Source: Trachythela sp. YZ-2020 (taxonomy: Eukaryota; Cnidaria; Anthozoa; Malacalcyonacea; Clavulariidae). From it: a DNA stretch of 64,000 nucleotides. Shown one piece after another: positions 34,071-46,800 of the stretch (positions are counted from its first letter, which is position 1; every line of letters begins with the position of its first letter). Position numbers and translations under genes: made by a program. The stretch is taken from positions 620,001-684,000 of the forward strand of contig JADLSH010000236.1 in NCBI GenBank assembly GCA_016169945.1, written 5' to 3'. The notes below the pieces were generated by a model, which saw only the letters and a program-made list of their open reading frames with translations, did no database searches and had not been told where the DNA came from.

Positions 34071-34815
34071 ATTTTTTTTGTCATGGACGTTGGCAGTGAA
34101 CTCAATATATATATATCTATCTGGAACGATAACTTCAGTCATTTCGTACGGAAAAAAGTGAAGCCTTGACCTCTGGCGTCAGGCCACAACGCCATCGTCG
34201 TCGCCATCAATTCGTTATCGTACGTCAGTTTCAGTCCCCTATACGCCATCATTGATGCGCGGTTCTGGACGTCAGTTTCAGTCCCCTATTTTTGTTGCGC
34301 GGTTCTGGACGTCAGTTTCAGTCTCCCACAACTTATTTACTGCGCGGTCCGTACGTAAACTCCATTTTTGTATTATCTTTTTGAAAAAAAACCCAGTTTT
34401 TTTGCAAATCGAAGTAGTTTCCCCTTTGTAACTGGCTAAAAAAGATTACAGAAGGAAAACTAGGAGGAAAACATATCTTTGTCACTGAAGTAAGTTAATT
34501 AAAGCAAGTTTTCTCAGTGTTTTTGTTCAAACAGCGAAAATATTTTGTTTTTTGTCTGTCGTACATGCAAGGCGTATAAGCTAGTTTGTGCAAAAAGTTT
34601 ATGAAAGCCATAAAAATATGGGATAAGATAAGCTATCGTGCAGGTTTTAACAGATATTCAAGTTTTTTTTCTATTTTCGTGAACTTATTTTGAACTTTGG
34701 CCGTTGTGAAATCAATCACGTTTGATGGCGTAGGCACTGTTATTTTGGCTTCACTTTTCACCCGCCAGTTATCGTTCCAGGTTAACAAATTGAGTTCACT
34801 GGGACGTTGGACCAT
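34071..34815. mobile_element. Foldback element whose arms both begin with an ORF start
   Basis: On the plus strand ATGGACGTTGGCAGTGAACT and CTGGAACGATAACTT (34084-34135) recur on the minus strand from 34815 downward (ATGGTCCAACGTCCCAGTGAA, CTGGAACGATAACTGG). Each arm therefore starts a short reading frame: MDVGSELN on plus, MVQRPSELNLLTWNDNW on minus. Between them GCGCGGTTCTGGACGTCAGT is repeated in tandem about three times (34215-34350). Confidence 0.6.
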
Positions 34816-35125
34816 AGTAATCTCTATGCGTTGGACGGTTTTTTAAGTTATGCGCATGCGCGAGTACCGACAGAAGAAAATTCAAAATGGCTCCTCGAGA
34901 GCTGCTGAGTTTGAAACAAAAATCGTTTTTTTGAGCCTGATTTCAAAATATTTAATGAAAAAAATAAATAACAGTAAATTTCAAGAAGGATATCTTATTG
35001 ACATTTTTCAAGGTAAGCGATAACAAACACACTTTTTTCTCCCCGAAGCAGCGTTTTTTTCGCTGTTGAAATATACATGTAAATTTTTTCCGTACGGCTC
35101 AAGTGATTATTTAACAATTAGACAA

Positions 35126-35222
35126 CGAGTCCGAGTTGTCTATGAGCGAATAGTCAACGAAGGCGAAGCCTGAGTCGACTATTCGCTCATAGACAACGAG
35201 GACGAGTTGTCTAATTGTTTTA
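35126..35222. repeat. CAATTAGACAACGAG hairpin
   Basis: CAATTAGACAACGAGTCCGA with GAGCGAATAGTC pairs with GACTATTCGCTC and CGAGTTGTCTAATTG. It resembles the hairpins at 35688 and 12172 in design, with a palindrome around a GAAGGCGAAGCC-type core. Confidence 0.75.
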
Positions 35223-35608
35223 GTATACACCTTGTATAGATATATTAATTTCGAGAAAATAATCCATACACCGTGTAATTTTTAAAATAATTTAATTCAG
35301 TTGTGTTATTTAACCACTCGTGAGCGGCAAGTAAAAGCAGATTTATTAATAAAATACGGTTTCTCTTTCGTTTCTTGCCATTAAAAATCTTCATGCCATA
35401 TTTTGTGGCCTTTTTAGTTTTCTCAGGGGTAGAATTTTCTATCAAACTCTCCAAAAATTCCTCCGAAACGTCTGCAAAACGAGAGTTTACTGCCATATTT
35501 TTTCAGGTTTGTTTTCATTTTTCCCAAACGTTGTCCATCACGAATGGTCAACGGTTGAGTAGCCAATCAGAATGTAGGATTTGTAATGGACAATGGTTGG
35601 GTGTATAC
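35222..35608. mobile_element. Inverted-repeat element with a recombinase-like ORF start
   Basis: TAGTATACACC at the left and GGTGTATACTA at the right bound the element. On the minus strand 35496-35245 encodes MAVNSRFADVSEEFLESLIE, then NSTPEKTKKATKYGMKIFN. This is the N-terminal style of Crypton-like or KIAA1958-like tyrosine-recombinase proteins, with no catalytic domain following. The 83-codon frame then drifts into AT-rich sequence. Confidence 0.6.
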
Positions 35609-35619
35609 TAAATACTTTT

Positions 35620-38476
35620 AGTAGAAATTGTGAGGTGTCTATTGCTTTTCCTGCATTCTGATTGGTCCAAATTGAGCCTCTAATTAACAATTAGTCGCCG
35701 AAGGCGAGGTGATTACAAGCCTATAGTCACTGAGCCGAAGGCGAAGTGACTATAGGCTTGTAATCACCGAGCCTGAGGCGACTAATTGTTTTAGTAGAAA
35801 TTTCAAAGAGAAAAACAAACACAGAAAGTTATGAGGTCAGTTGAAAAGGCTATAGGACAAAATTCAGCGCTTTTCTCAGAGGCCGGTTATTAAAAACATG
35901 CCGGCAAAAGACGAGTGTCAAAAACATATCGAAGCGAAACAAAAACAAACAATTTCATGAGAAAAATACTTTGGAAAGGCTCAAATACAAAGTAGAATGG
36001 TTTTAAAAATATATCACAGCTAGGTTTTTGCTGAATATAACGATATAAATGAGGATAAAACGAATAATTTTCAAAATAAACACTTGTGGTTGAGCCGTAC
36101 GGAAAAAGTTTTATACATATTCATTTCAACAGCGAGAAAACGCTGCCTTTCATGGAAGAAAAATAGTGTATTTGTTATCGCTTACCTTTAAAAATGTCAA
36201 AAATATATCCTCCTTTAATTTAGCGGCAGTTTTTTTCATTTAAAACTTTGAATCAGGCTCAAAAAAACGATTTTTGTTTTAAATTCGGCAGCTTGCGAAG
36301 AAGCCATTTTGAAAAAAAAAGTGATAGTCACTGACCAGTGACTATCACTTTTTAGAGGCTCAATTTGGACCAATCAGCATGCAGGAAAATCGATAGTCAC
36401 CTGGAAATTTCTACTAATTAACAATTAGTCGCCGAAGGCGAGGTGATTACAAGCCTATAGTCACTGAGCCGAAGGCGAAGTGACTATAGGCTTGTAATCA
36501 CCGAGCCTGAGGCGACTAATTGTTTTAGTAGAAATTTCAAAGAGAAAAACAAACACAGAAAGTTATGAGGTCAGTTTGAAAAGGCTATAGGACAAATTCA
36601 GCGCTTTTCTCAGAGGCCGGTTATTAAAAACATGCCGGCAAAAGACGAGTGTCAAAAACATATCGAAGCGAAACAAAAACAAACAATGTCATGAGAAAAA
36701 TACTTTGGAAAGGCTCAAATACAAAGTAGAATGGTTTTAAAAATATATCACAGCTAGGTTTTTGCTGAATATAACGATATAAATGAGGATAAAACGAATA
36801 ATTTTCAAAATAAACACTTGTGGTTGAGCCGTACGGAAAAAGTTTTATACATATTCATTTCAACAGCGAGAAAACGCTGCCTTTCATGGAAGAAAAATAG
36901 TGTATTTGTTATCGCTTACCTTTAAAAATGTCAAAAATATATCCTCCTTTAATTTAGCGGCAGTTTTTTTCATTTAAAACTTTGAATCAGGCTCAAAAAA
37001 ACGATTTTTGTTTTAAATTCGGCAGCTTGCGAAGAAGCCATTTTGAAAAAAAAAGTGATAGTCACTGACCAGTGACTATCACTTTTTAGAGGCTCAATTT
37101 GGACCAATCAGCATGCAGGAAAATCGATAGTCACCTGGAAATTTCTACTAATTAACAATTAGTCGCCGAAGGCGAGGTGATTACAAGCCTATAGTCACTG
37201 AGCCGAAGGCGAAGTGACTATAGGCTTGTAATCACCGAGCCTGAGGCGACTAATTGTTTTAGTAGAAATTTCAAAGAGAAAAACAAACACAGAAAGTTAT
37301 GAGGTCAGTTGAAAAGGCTATAGGACAAAATTCAGCGCTTTTCTCAGAGGCCGGTTATTAAAAACATGCCGGCAAAAGACGAGTGTCAAAATATATCGAA
37401 GCGAAACAAAAACAAACAATTTCATGAGAAAAATACTTTGGAAAGGCTCAAATACAAAGTAGAATGGTTTTAAAAATATATCACAGCTAGGTTTTTGCTG
37501 AATATAACGATATAAATGAGGATAAAACGAATAATTTTCAAAATAAACACTTGTGGTTGAGCCGTACGGAAAAAGTTTTATACATGTTCATTTCAACAGC
37601 GAGAAAACGCTGCCTTTCATGGAAGAAAAATAGTGTATTTGTTATCGCTTACCTTTAAAAATGTCAAAATATATCCTCCTTTAATTTAACGGCAGTTTTT
37701 TTCATTTAAAACTTTGAATCAGGCTCAAAAAACGATTTTTGTTTTAAATTCGGCAGCTAAATAGCGAAGAAGCCATTTTGAAAAAAAAAGTGATAGTCAC
37801 TGACCAGTGACTATCACTTTTTAGAGGCTCAATTTGGACCAATCAGCATGCAGGAAAATCGATAGTCACCTGGAAATTTCTACTAAAAAGTGATAGTCAC
37901 TGGTCAGTGACTATCACTTTTTTTTTCAAAATGGCTTCTTCGCAAGCTGCCGAATTTAAAACAAAAATCGTTTTTTGAGCCTGATTCAAAGTTTTAAATG
38001 AAAAAAACTGCCGCTAAATTAAAGGAGGATATATTTTTGACATTTTTAAAGGTAAGCGATAAGCGTTTTCTCGCTGTTGAAATGTATAAAACTTTTTCCG
38101 TACGGCTCAACCACTCAAGTGTTTATTTTGAAAATTATTCGTTTTATCCTCATTTATATCGTTATATTCAGCAAAAACCTAGCTGTGATATATTTTTAAA
38201 ACCATTCTACTTTGTATTTGAGCCCTTTCAAAGTATTTTTCTCACGAAATTGTTTGTTTTTGTTTCGCTTCGATATGTTTTTGACACTCGTCTTTTGCCG
38301 GCATGTTTTTAATAACCGGCCGCTGAGAAAAGCGCTGAATTTTGTCCTATAGCCTTTTCAACTGACCTCATAACTTTCTGTGTTTGTTTTTCTCTTTGAA
38401 ATTTCTACTAAAACAATTAGTCGCCTCAGGCTCGGTGATTACAAGCCTATAGTCACTTCGCCTTCGGCGACTAATT
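35620..38476. mobile_element. Complex of nested foldback elements with 734-bp tandem units
   Basis: The junction CAATTAGTCGCCGAAGG recurs at 35688, 36422 and 37156, exactly 734 bp apart; the units are nearly identical. Each unit has a ~95-bp palindrome (GTGATTACAAGCCTATAGTC core) and a ~625-bp inner element ended by TTAGTAGAAATTTC and GAAATTTCTACTAA. From 37885 the inner element recurs inverted down to 38476, so the block is itself a large imperfect palindrome. Each inner element holds an ATGGC...-started exon-like stretch ending AAAGGTAAGCG, a good splice donor. All frames are broken. Confidence 0.75.
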
Positions 38477-38872
38477 GTTAACTATAGTTTGTAAATTATT
38501 CATTTTATCCTCATTTATATTGTTATGTGCAGAAAAAAATATAGCTTAGATATATTTTTAAAGCCATTCTATTTTGTATATGAGCCATTCCAAAGTATTT
38601 TTCTCACGAATTTGTTTTTGTTTTTCTTCGATATATTGAAGAGTTTGGTCCATAGTTAATAGCGTTTGGTGTTGCACAAGCATTGCCACTTGCTAAAGCA
38701 ACTAACTAAACATCTTTGTAGCCATATAGCCTAGCCGTCGAGTGCTTGCTTGCTTGCTCGGTGATAATCTTCAAAACTTGTCTTCAATATGCACAATTAC
38801 GTCACTTACGCTTGGCTCCCCTTGCCAACAGTAGCCAGGAAGTGACAAGTGTTCGTTTCGTTTGTTTATAAT
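38477..38872. other. Degraded repeat tail, no gene
   Basis: The first ~160 bases repeat, in diverged form, part of the neighbouring foldback arms (TTTATCCTCATTTATAT, CCAAAGTATTTTTCTCACGA). The rest is unremarkable. Confidence 0.4.
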
Positions 38873-39565
38873 CAGGGGCGCACATTCCAAAAAAGTTTGG
38901 GGGGTGTTCAATATGTGTGGTGCCCGTGTAGAAGGATTGTTAAAAAACAGGGTGCCGACTCCCACGAGGCACCACCGTGGTTGGCGCCGACGGGGAAAAC
39001 TTTGAAAAACTTGAGTCTGTAGATCGTCGGAAATGGCATTTTCAGAGTTTTCTCTACCTCTTTCGTTATAGGCCCTTCCATTAATATATATAAGATTTCA
39101 AACACTCTAGTCTCCGGGAGAGTAACGGGAGCGGAGATAAAACACTGGGTACGAGGTTGCAATTTTCTTTAAATGCAGTTATTTAAAGAAAACGCCCCCC
39201 AAAACGTAACCTTCAACATCATAAAGACCCAATTAGAAACTGCATTTTTACAACAGAGTTGACTTAATTTTACTCGAGAATACTGACGTGGAAATAGAAC
39301 GCACAATGCAGAGCAAAAGTTGGTAGGTTTTGCGTCAGTCGTGTATGGCTATGTCATCTTACATTTGAGTATATTGCTTTAAGAGGAAAATATATCTCTG
39401 GGTTTTGCAATGTTGATTTCTTTTATTGACAATTTTTGTATCGTTTATTATACGTTTTTTAGAGAAGATGTTTCGGACCAACTCGGACCGAATTAAGTAG
39501 TGTAATTTAACAATTTGGGACCGACTTTTTTGAAAAATTCACAAATGATGGGGGGTGCGCCCCTG
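38873..39565. mobile_element. hAT-type non-autonomous element, copy B
   Basis: Termini CAGGGGCGCA and TGCGCCCCTG, with the 8-bp direct repeat TTTATAAT on both sides (38865-38872 and 39566-39573). The interior matches the element at 12711-13732 in several blocks (TTCCAAAAAA/GTTTGGGGG, CGAGAATACTGA, CGGACCGAATTAAG). Its ends and duplication are intact, so it moved more recently than copy A. Confidence 0.85.
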
Positions 39566-39573
39566 TTTATAAT

Positions 39574-40195
39574 ATTTCGCTGCGCGAAGCGTTTCATTAC
39601 TTTCATATTTCAATGCCATGTCTCGTACATATTTGCTATATTTTCTTAGTTTGCCAAACGTCTTTAAACATTTTGATTTAAATAATATTTTGTCAGACGT
39701 GAGCAGACAGCGAGCTATTGTTTGAAAGTGTCAAAAGGTACGCATTATCAGTGATAAATATATTATACACGATATACACGATTTAGCCAACCCTGCCGCC
39801 TGTTTATACATATACAAAGATTTATACTCTGGTTGTTACTTCTCAATCATAATACATATAGTATCAACATGAATAACCACGCACGTGGAATAACAAAACA
39901 CTATTAAAAGCTTTGAATTTGAAAACTTTATAAGATTTATCAGTAAACTGTCTCCAATATATTGAAGTCCGTCAGTCCGATATATTGCATAAAACCTATA
40001 TATTACAAAAAGTGAATAATAAAACCTGCTTTATGGGTAGCAAAGAACTGAAGAATAGCCCGCCGACCCGAACGCAATGCGTGATTTTGCCCCCACATTA
40101 ATTAAAGTTTAGGTCTCGAATAAGGAGCAGCGAACAATGCAAGAAAGACAGATATTAAGGAACTATACAGTATATGAGAGGAGGTGAGATAAGAG
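39574..40195. other. Intergenic stretch 3' of the Penelope-like remnant
   Basis: Nothing recognised. It may contain the degraded 3' end of the Penelope-like element that reads leftward from 40623. Confidence 0.35.
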
Positions 40196-40623
40196 TTAAA
40201 TGTAAGAGAAGCGCTCATTAATTCCGAGAGGATGAATGGTGTCAAGTTGGGAAATGAGACGCATTTCTTGCCTTTTGCGGCTAACATTACTACCAGAAAT
40301 GGGACACAGAGCTCGAATTTTCATATCTGAGACACTATATCACCAAACCTTATCCTTAAATATCTACCAGTTTCACCAATATCTAACATGCCCCATTTAC
40401 TGCATGAAATACAGTAGATGAAATGAGAGGAGGTGCACGTGAAATGATGCTTAATAGTGTACTTAGATTTTGGTGCCGATATTGTGGTGGAAGAATCTAT
40501 ATACTTACAGGTTTTACACAGCTTCACATCACAAGGAAACGTGCCATTAGGTGACGACGAGTCCTGTGGTAGAGAGCTTTTGACTAGGGTTTCACGGTAG
40601 TATTTATAATACACAACAGTCAA
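40196..40623 (-). pseudogene. GIY-YIG endonuclease end of a Penelope-like element
   Basis: From 40623 downward the minus strand encodes NGTFPCDVKLCKTCKYI, YTIKHHFTCTSSHFIYCISC and GETGRYLRIRFGD. This matches the C-terminal GIY-YIG domain of Penelope-like retroelements (CK-C, FTCTS--VIY-I-C, YIGETGR). The second catalytic-motif tyrosine is changed (L-D-I-G instead of L-Y-I-G) and a stop follows at 40321. The coding sense resumes in another frame as KRQEMRLISQLDTIHPLGIN, then ERFSYI and a stop at 40196-40198, the usual end of these proteins. One frame break plus loss of a key residue make it a dead fragment. Confidence 0.8.
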
Positions 40624-40835
40624 CCGCCGAATCTTTCCTACACTCTACCCACATTGGCACCGCACGTTCAGTCGAGGTAAGAATTATATGTTCTATGTTA
40701 CACATTACTGATGCGACTTATCAGTCTCATTGCATTTAATGTTTATAAGGTTCCAGCGTAGCTGGGCTCCTCGGCTGGGCTTATTTGCAATGACTAATAT
40801 ATCCCTCACGCCTTGTGTGTATGCGCTCTTCAATT
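40624..40835. other. Flank between Penelope-like remnant and minisatellite
   Basis: Contains CTACCCACATTGGCACCGCA, which resembles CTACACTGGCACCACACG at 29513 beside the other hairpin remnant. No gene seen. Confidence 0.35.
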
Positions 40836-43800
40836 TGTTCTCCATGTTTGTGGAGATTTTTTATTTTAATTGTTCTCCATATTTGTTGGAGATTGTTATA
40901 CTTGAACTGTTCTCCATGTTTGTTGGGGATTGTTATATTTGGCTGTTCTCCATGTTTGTTGGAGATTGTTATACTTGAACTGTTCTCCATGTTTGTTGGA
41001 GATTGTCATATTTGAAATGTTCTCCATGTTTGTTGGAGATTGTTATACTTGAACTGTTCTCCATGTTTGTTAGAGATTGTTATATTTGAACTGTTCTCCA
41101 TGTTTGTTGGAGATTGTTATATTTGAACTGTTCTCCATGTTTGTTGGAGATTGTTATACTTGAACTGTTCTCCATGTTTGTTGGAGATTGTTATACCATG
41201 TTTGTTGGAGATTGTTATACTCATGTTAGTTGATTGTTATACTTGAACTGTTCTCCATGTTATTTGAACTGTTCTCCATGTTTGTTGGAGATTGTTGAAC
41301 TGTTCTCCATGTTTGTTGGAGATTGTTATATTTGAACTGTTCTCCATGTTTGTTGGAGATTGTTATACTTGAACTGTTCTCCATGTTTGTTGGGGATTGT
41401 TATACTTGAACTGTTCTCCTTGTTTGTTGGAGATTGTTATATTTGAACTGTTCTCCATGTTTGTTGGAGATTGTTATATTTGAACTGTTCTCCTGAACTG
41501 TTCTCCATGTTTGTTGGAGATTGTTATACTTGAACTGTTCTCCATGTTTGTTGGAGATTGTTATATTTGAACTGTTCTCCATGTTTGTTGGGATTGTTAT
41601 ATTGGAACTGTTCTCCATGTTTGTTGAGATTTTTATATTTGAACTGTTCTCCATGTTTGTGGAGATTGTTATACTTTGAACTGTTCTCCATGTTTGTTGG
41701 AGATTGTTATATTTGAACTGTTCTCCATGTTTGTTGGAGATTGTTATATTTGAACTGTTCTCCATGTTTGTTGGAGATTGTTATACTGAACTGTTCTCCA
41801 TGTTTGTTGGAGATTGTTATTTGAACTGTTCTCCATGTTTGTTGATTGTTATATTTGAACTGTTCTCCATGTTTGTTGGAGATTGTTATACTTGAACTGT
41901 TCTCCATGTTTGTTGGAGATTGTTATACTTGATCTGTTCTCCATGTTTGTTGAGATTGTTATATTTGAACTGTTCTCCATGTTTGTTGGAGATTGTCATA
42001 CTTGAACTGTTCTCCATGTTTGTTGGAGATTGTTATATGAACTGTTCTCCATGTTTGTTGGAGATTGTTATATTTGAACTGTTCTCCATGTTTGTTGGGG
42101 ATTGTTATAGAGATTGTTATACTTGAACTGTTCTCCTTGTTTGTTGGAGATTGTTATATTTGAACTGTTCTCCATGTTTGTTGAGATTGTTATATTTGAA
42201 TTGTTCTCCATGTTTGTTGTTATATTTGAACTGTTCTCCATGTTTGTTGGAGATTGTTATAATTGAACTGTTCTCCATGTTTGTTGGAGATTGTTATATT
42301 GAACTGTTCTCCATGTTTGTTGGAGATTGTTATACTTGAACTGTTCTCCATGTTTGTTGGAGATTGTTATATTTGAACTGTTCTCCATGTTTGTTGGAGA
42401 TTGTTATACTTGAACTGTTCTCCATGTGTGTTGGAGATTGTTATATTTGAACTGTTCTCCATGTTTGTTTGGAGATTGTTATACTTGAACTGTTCTCCAT
42501 GTTTGTTGGAGATTGTTATATTTGAACTGTTCTCTCCATGTTTGTTGGAGATTGTTATACTTGAACTGTTCTCTTATTGAACTGTTCTCCATGTTTGTTG
42601 GAGATTGTTATATTTGAACTGTTCTCCATGTTTGTTGGAGATTGTTATATTTGAACTGTTCTCCATGTTTGTTGGAGATTGTTATACTTGAACTGTTCTC
42701 CATGTTTGTTGGGGATTGTTATACTTGAACTGTTCTCCTTGTTTGTTGGAGATTGTTATATTTGAACTGTTCTCCATGTTTGTTGGAGATTGTTATATTT
42801 GAACTGTTCTCCATGTTTGTTGGGGATTGTTATATTTGAACTGTTCTCCATGTTTGTTGGAGATTGTTATAGAACTGTTCTCCATGTTTGTTGGGGATTG
42901 TTATATTTGAACTGTTCTCCATGTTTGCTGGAGATTGTTATGAACTGTTCTCCATGTTTGTTGGAGATTTTTATATTTGAACTGTTCTCCATGATTGTTG
43001 GAGATTGTTATACTTGAACTGTTCTCCATGTTTGTTGGAGATTGTTATATTTGAACTGTTCTCCATGTTTGTTGGAGATTGTTATACTTGAACTGTTCTC
43101 CATGTTTGTTGGAGATTGTTATACTTGAACTGTTCTCCATGTTTGTTGGAGATTGTTATATTTGAACTGTTCTCCATGTTTGTTGAGATTGTTATATTTG
43201 AACTGTTCTCCATGTTTGTTGGAGATGTATTGTTATACTTTGAACTGTTCTCCATGTTTGTTGGAGATTGTTATACTTGAACTGTTCTCCATGTTTGTTG
43301 GGTATTGTTATATTTGAACTGTTCTCCATGTTTGTTGGAGATTGTTATACTTGAACTGTTCTCCATGTTTGTTGGGGATTGTTATATTTGAACTGTTCTC
43401 CATGTTTGTTGGAGATTGTTATATTTGAACTGTTCTCCATGTTTGTTGGGGATTGTTATATTTGAACTGTTCTCCATGTTTGTTAGAGATTGTTATATTT
43501 GAACTGTTCTCCATGTTTGTTGGAGATTGTTATATTTGAACTGTTCTCCATGTTTGTTGGAGATTGTTATATTTGAACTGTTCTCCATGTTTGTTGGAGA
43601 TTGTTATACTTGAACTGTTCTCCATGTTTGTTGGGGATTGTTATATTTGAACTGTTCTCCATGTTTGTTGGAGATTGTTATATTTGAACTGTTCTCCATG
43701 TTTGTTGGAGATTGTTATATTTGAACTGTTCTCCATGTTTGTTGGAGATTGTTATACTTGAACTGTTCTCCATGTTTGTTGGAGATTGTTATATTTGAAC

Positions 43801-46800
43801 TGTTCTCCATGTTTGTTGGAGATTGTTATACTTGAACTGTTCTCCATGTTTGTTGGAGATTGTTATATTTGAACTGTTCTCCATGTTTGTTGGAGATTGT
43901 TATACTTGAACTGTTCTCCATGTTTGTTGGAGATTGTTATATTTGAACTGTTCTCCATGTTTGTTGGAGATTGTTATACTTGAACTGTTCTCCATGTTTG
44001 TTGGAGATTGTTATATTTGAACTGTTCTCCATGTTTGTTGGAGATTGTTATACTTGAACTGTTCTCCATGTTTGTTGGGGATTGTTATACTTGAACTGTT
44101 CTCCTTGTTTGTTGGAGATTGTTATATTTGAACTGTTCTCCATGTTTGTTGGAGATTGTTATATTTGAACTGTTCTCCATGTTTGTTGGAGATTGTTATA
44201 CTTGAACTGTTCTCCATGTTTGTTGGAGATTGTTATATTTGAACTGTTCTCCATGTTTGTTGGAGATTGTTATACTTGAACTGTTCTCCATGTTTGTTGG
44301 AGATTGTTATACTTGAACTGTTCTCCATGTTTGTTGGAGATTGTTATACTTGAACTGTTCTCCATGTTTGTTGGAGATTGTTATACTTGAACTGTTCTCC
44401 ATGTTTGTTGGAGATTGTTATACTTGAACTGTTCTCCATGTTTGTTGGAGATTGTTATACTTGAACTGTTCTCCATGTTTGTTGGAGATTGTTATACTTG
44501 AACTGTTCTCCATGTTTGTTGGAGATTGTTATACTTGAACTGTTCTCCATGTTTGTTGGGGATTGTTATACTTGAACTGTTCTCCATGTTTGTTGGGGAT
44601 TGTTATACTTGAACTGTTCTCCATGTTTGTTGGGGATTGTTATATTTGAACTGTTCTCCATGTTTGTTGGAGATTGTTATACTTGAACTGTTCTCCATGT
44701 TTGTTGGGGATTGTTATACTTGAACTGTTCTCCATGTTTGTTGGAGATTGTTATACTTGAACTGTTCTCCATGTTTGTTGGAGATTGTTATACTTGAACT
44801 GTTCTCCATGTTTGTTGGAGATTGTTATACTTGAACTGTTCTCCATGTTTGTTGGAGATTGTTATACTTGAACTGTTCTCCATGTTTGTTGGAGATTGTT
44901 ATACTTGAACTGTTCTCCATGTTTGTTGGAGATTGTTATACTTGAACTGTTCTCCATGTTTGTTGGAGATTGTTATACTTGAACTGTTCTCCATGTTTGT
45001 TGGAGATTGTTATACTTGAACTGTTCTCCATGTTTGTTGGAGATTGTTATACTTGAACTGTTCTCCATGTTTGTTGGAGATTGTTATATTTGAACTGTTC
45101 TCCATGTTTGTTGGAGATTGTTATATTTGAACTGTTCTCCATGTTTGTTGGAGATTGTTATATTTGAACTGTTCTCCATGTTTGTTGGAGATTGTTATAC
45201 TTGAACTGTTCTCCATGTTTGTTGGAGATTGTTATACTTGAACTGTTCTCCATGTTTGTTGGAGATTGTTATACTTGAACTGTTCTCCATGTTTGTTGGA
45301 GATTGTTATACTTGAACTGTTCTCCATGTTTGTGGAGATTGTTTTATTTTAGTTGATCTCCATATTTGTTGGAGATTGTTATACTTGAACTGTTCTCCAT
45401 GTTTGTTGGGGATTGTTATATTTGGCCTGTTCTCCATGTTTGTTGGAGATTGTTATACTTGAACTGTTCTCCATGTTTGTTGGAGATTGTTATACTTGAA
45501 CTGTTCTCCATGTTTGTTGGGGATTGTTATATTTGAACTGTTCTCCATGTTTGTTGGAGATTGTTATACTTGAACTGTTCTCCATGTTTGTTGGGGATTG
45601 TTATATTTGAACTGTTCTCCATGTTTGTTGGAGATTGTTATACTTGAACTGTTCTCCATGTTTGTTGGGGATTGTTATATTTGAACTGTTCTCCATGTTT
45701 GTTGGAGATTGTTATACTTGAACTGTTCTCCTTGTTTGTTGGGGATTGTTATACTTGAACTGTGCTCCATGTTTGTTGGAGATTGTTATACTTGAACTGT
45801 TCTCCATGTTTGTTGGAGATTGTTATACTTAAACTGTTCTCCATGTTTGATGGAGATTGTTATACTTGAACTGTGCTCCATGTTTGTTGGAGATTGTTAT
45901 ACTTGAACTGTTCTCCATGTTTGTTGGAGATTGTTATACTTGAACTGTTCTCCATGTTTGTTGGAGATTGTTATATTTGAACTGTTCTCCATGTTTGTTG
46001 GGGATTGTTATACTTGATCTGTTCTCCATGTTTGTTGGGGATTGTTATACTTGAACTGTTCTCCATGTTTGTTGGGGATTGTTATACTTGAACTGTTCTC
46101 CATGTTTGTTGGAGATTGTTATACTTGAACTGTTCTCCATGTTTGTTGGAGATTGTTATACTTGAACTGTTCTCCATGTTTGTTGGGGATTGTTATATTT
46201 GAACTGTTCTCCATGTTTGTTGGAGATTGTTATACTTGAACTGTTCTCCTTGTTTGTTGGGGATTGTTATACTTGAACTGTTCTCCATGTTTGTTGGGGA
46301 TTGTTATACTTGAACTGTTCTCCATGTTTGTTGGAGATTGTTATACTTAAACTGTTCTCCATGTTTGATGGAGATTGTTATACTTGAACTGTGCTCCATG
46401 TTTGTTGGAGATTGTTATACTTGAACTGTTCTCCATGTTTGTTGGAGATTGTTATACTTGAACTGTTCTCCATGTTTGTTGGAGATTGTTATATTTGAAC
46501 TGTTCTCCATGTTTGTTGGGGATTGTTATACTTGATCTGTTCTCCATGTTTGTTGGGGATTGTTATACTTGAACTGTTCTCCATGTTTGTTGGGGATTGT
46601 TATATTTGAACTGTTCTCCATGTTTGTTGGAGATTGTTATACTTGAACTGTTCTCCATGTTTGTTGGGGATTGTTATACTTGAACTGTTCTCCATGTTTG
46701 TTGGAGATTGTTATACTTGAACTGTTCTCCATGTTTGTTGGAGATTGTTATACTTGAACTGTTCTCCATGTTTGTTGGAGATTGTTATACTTGAACTGTT

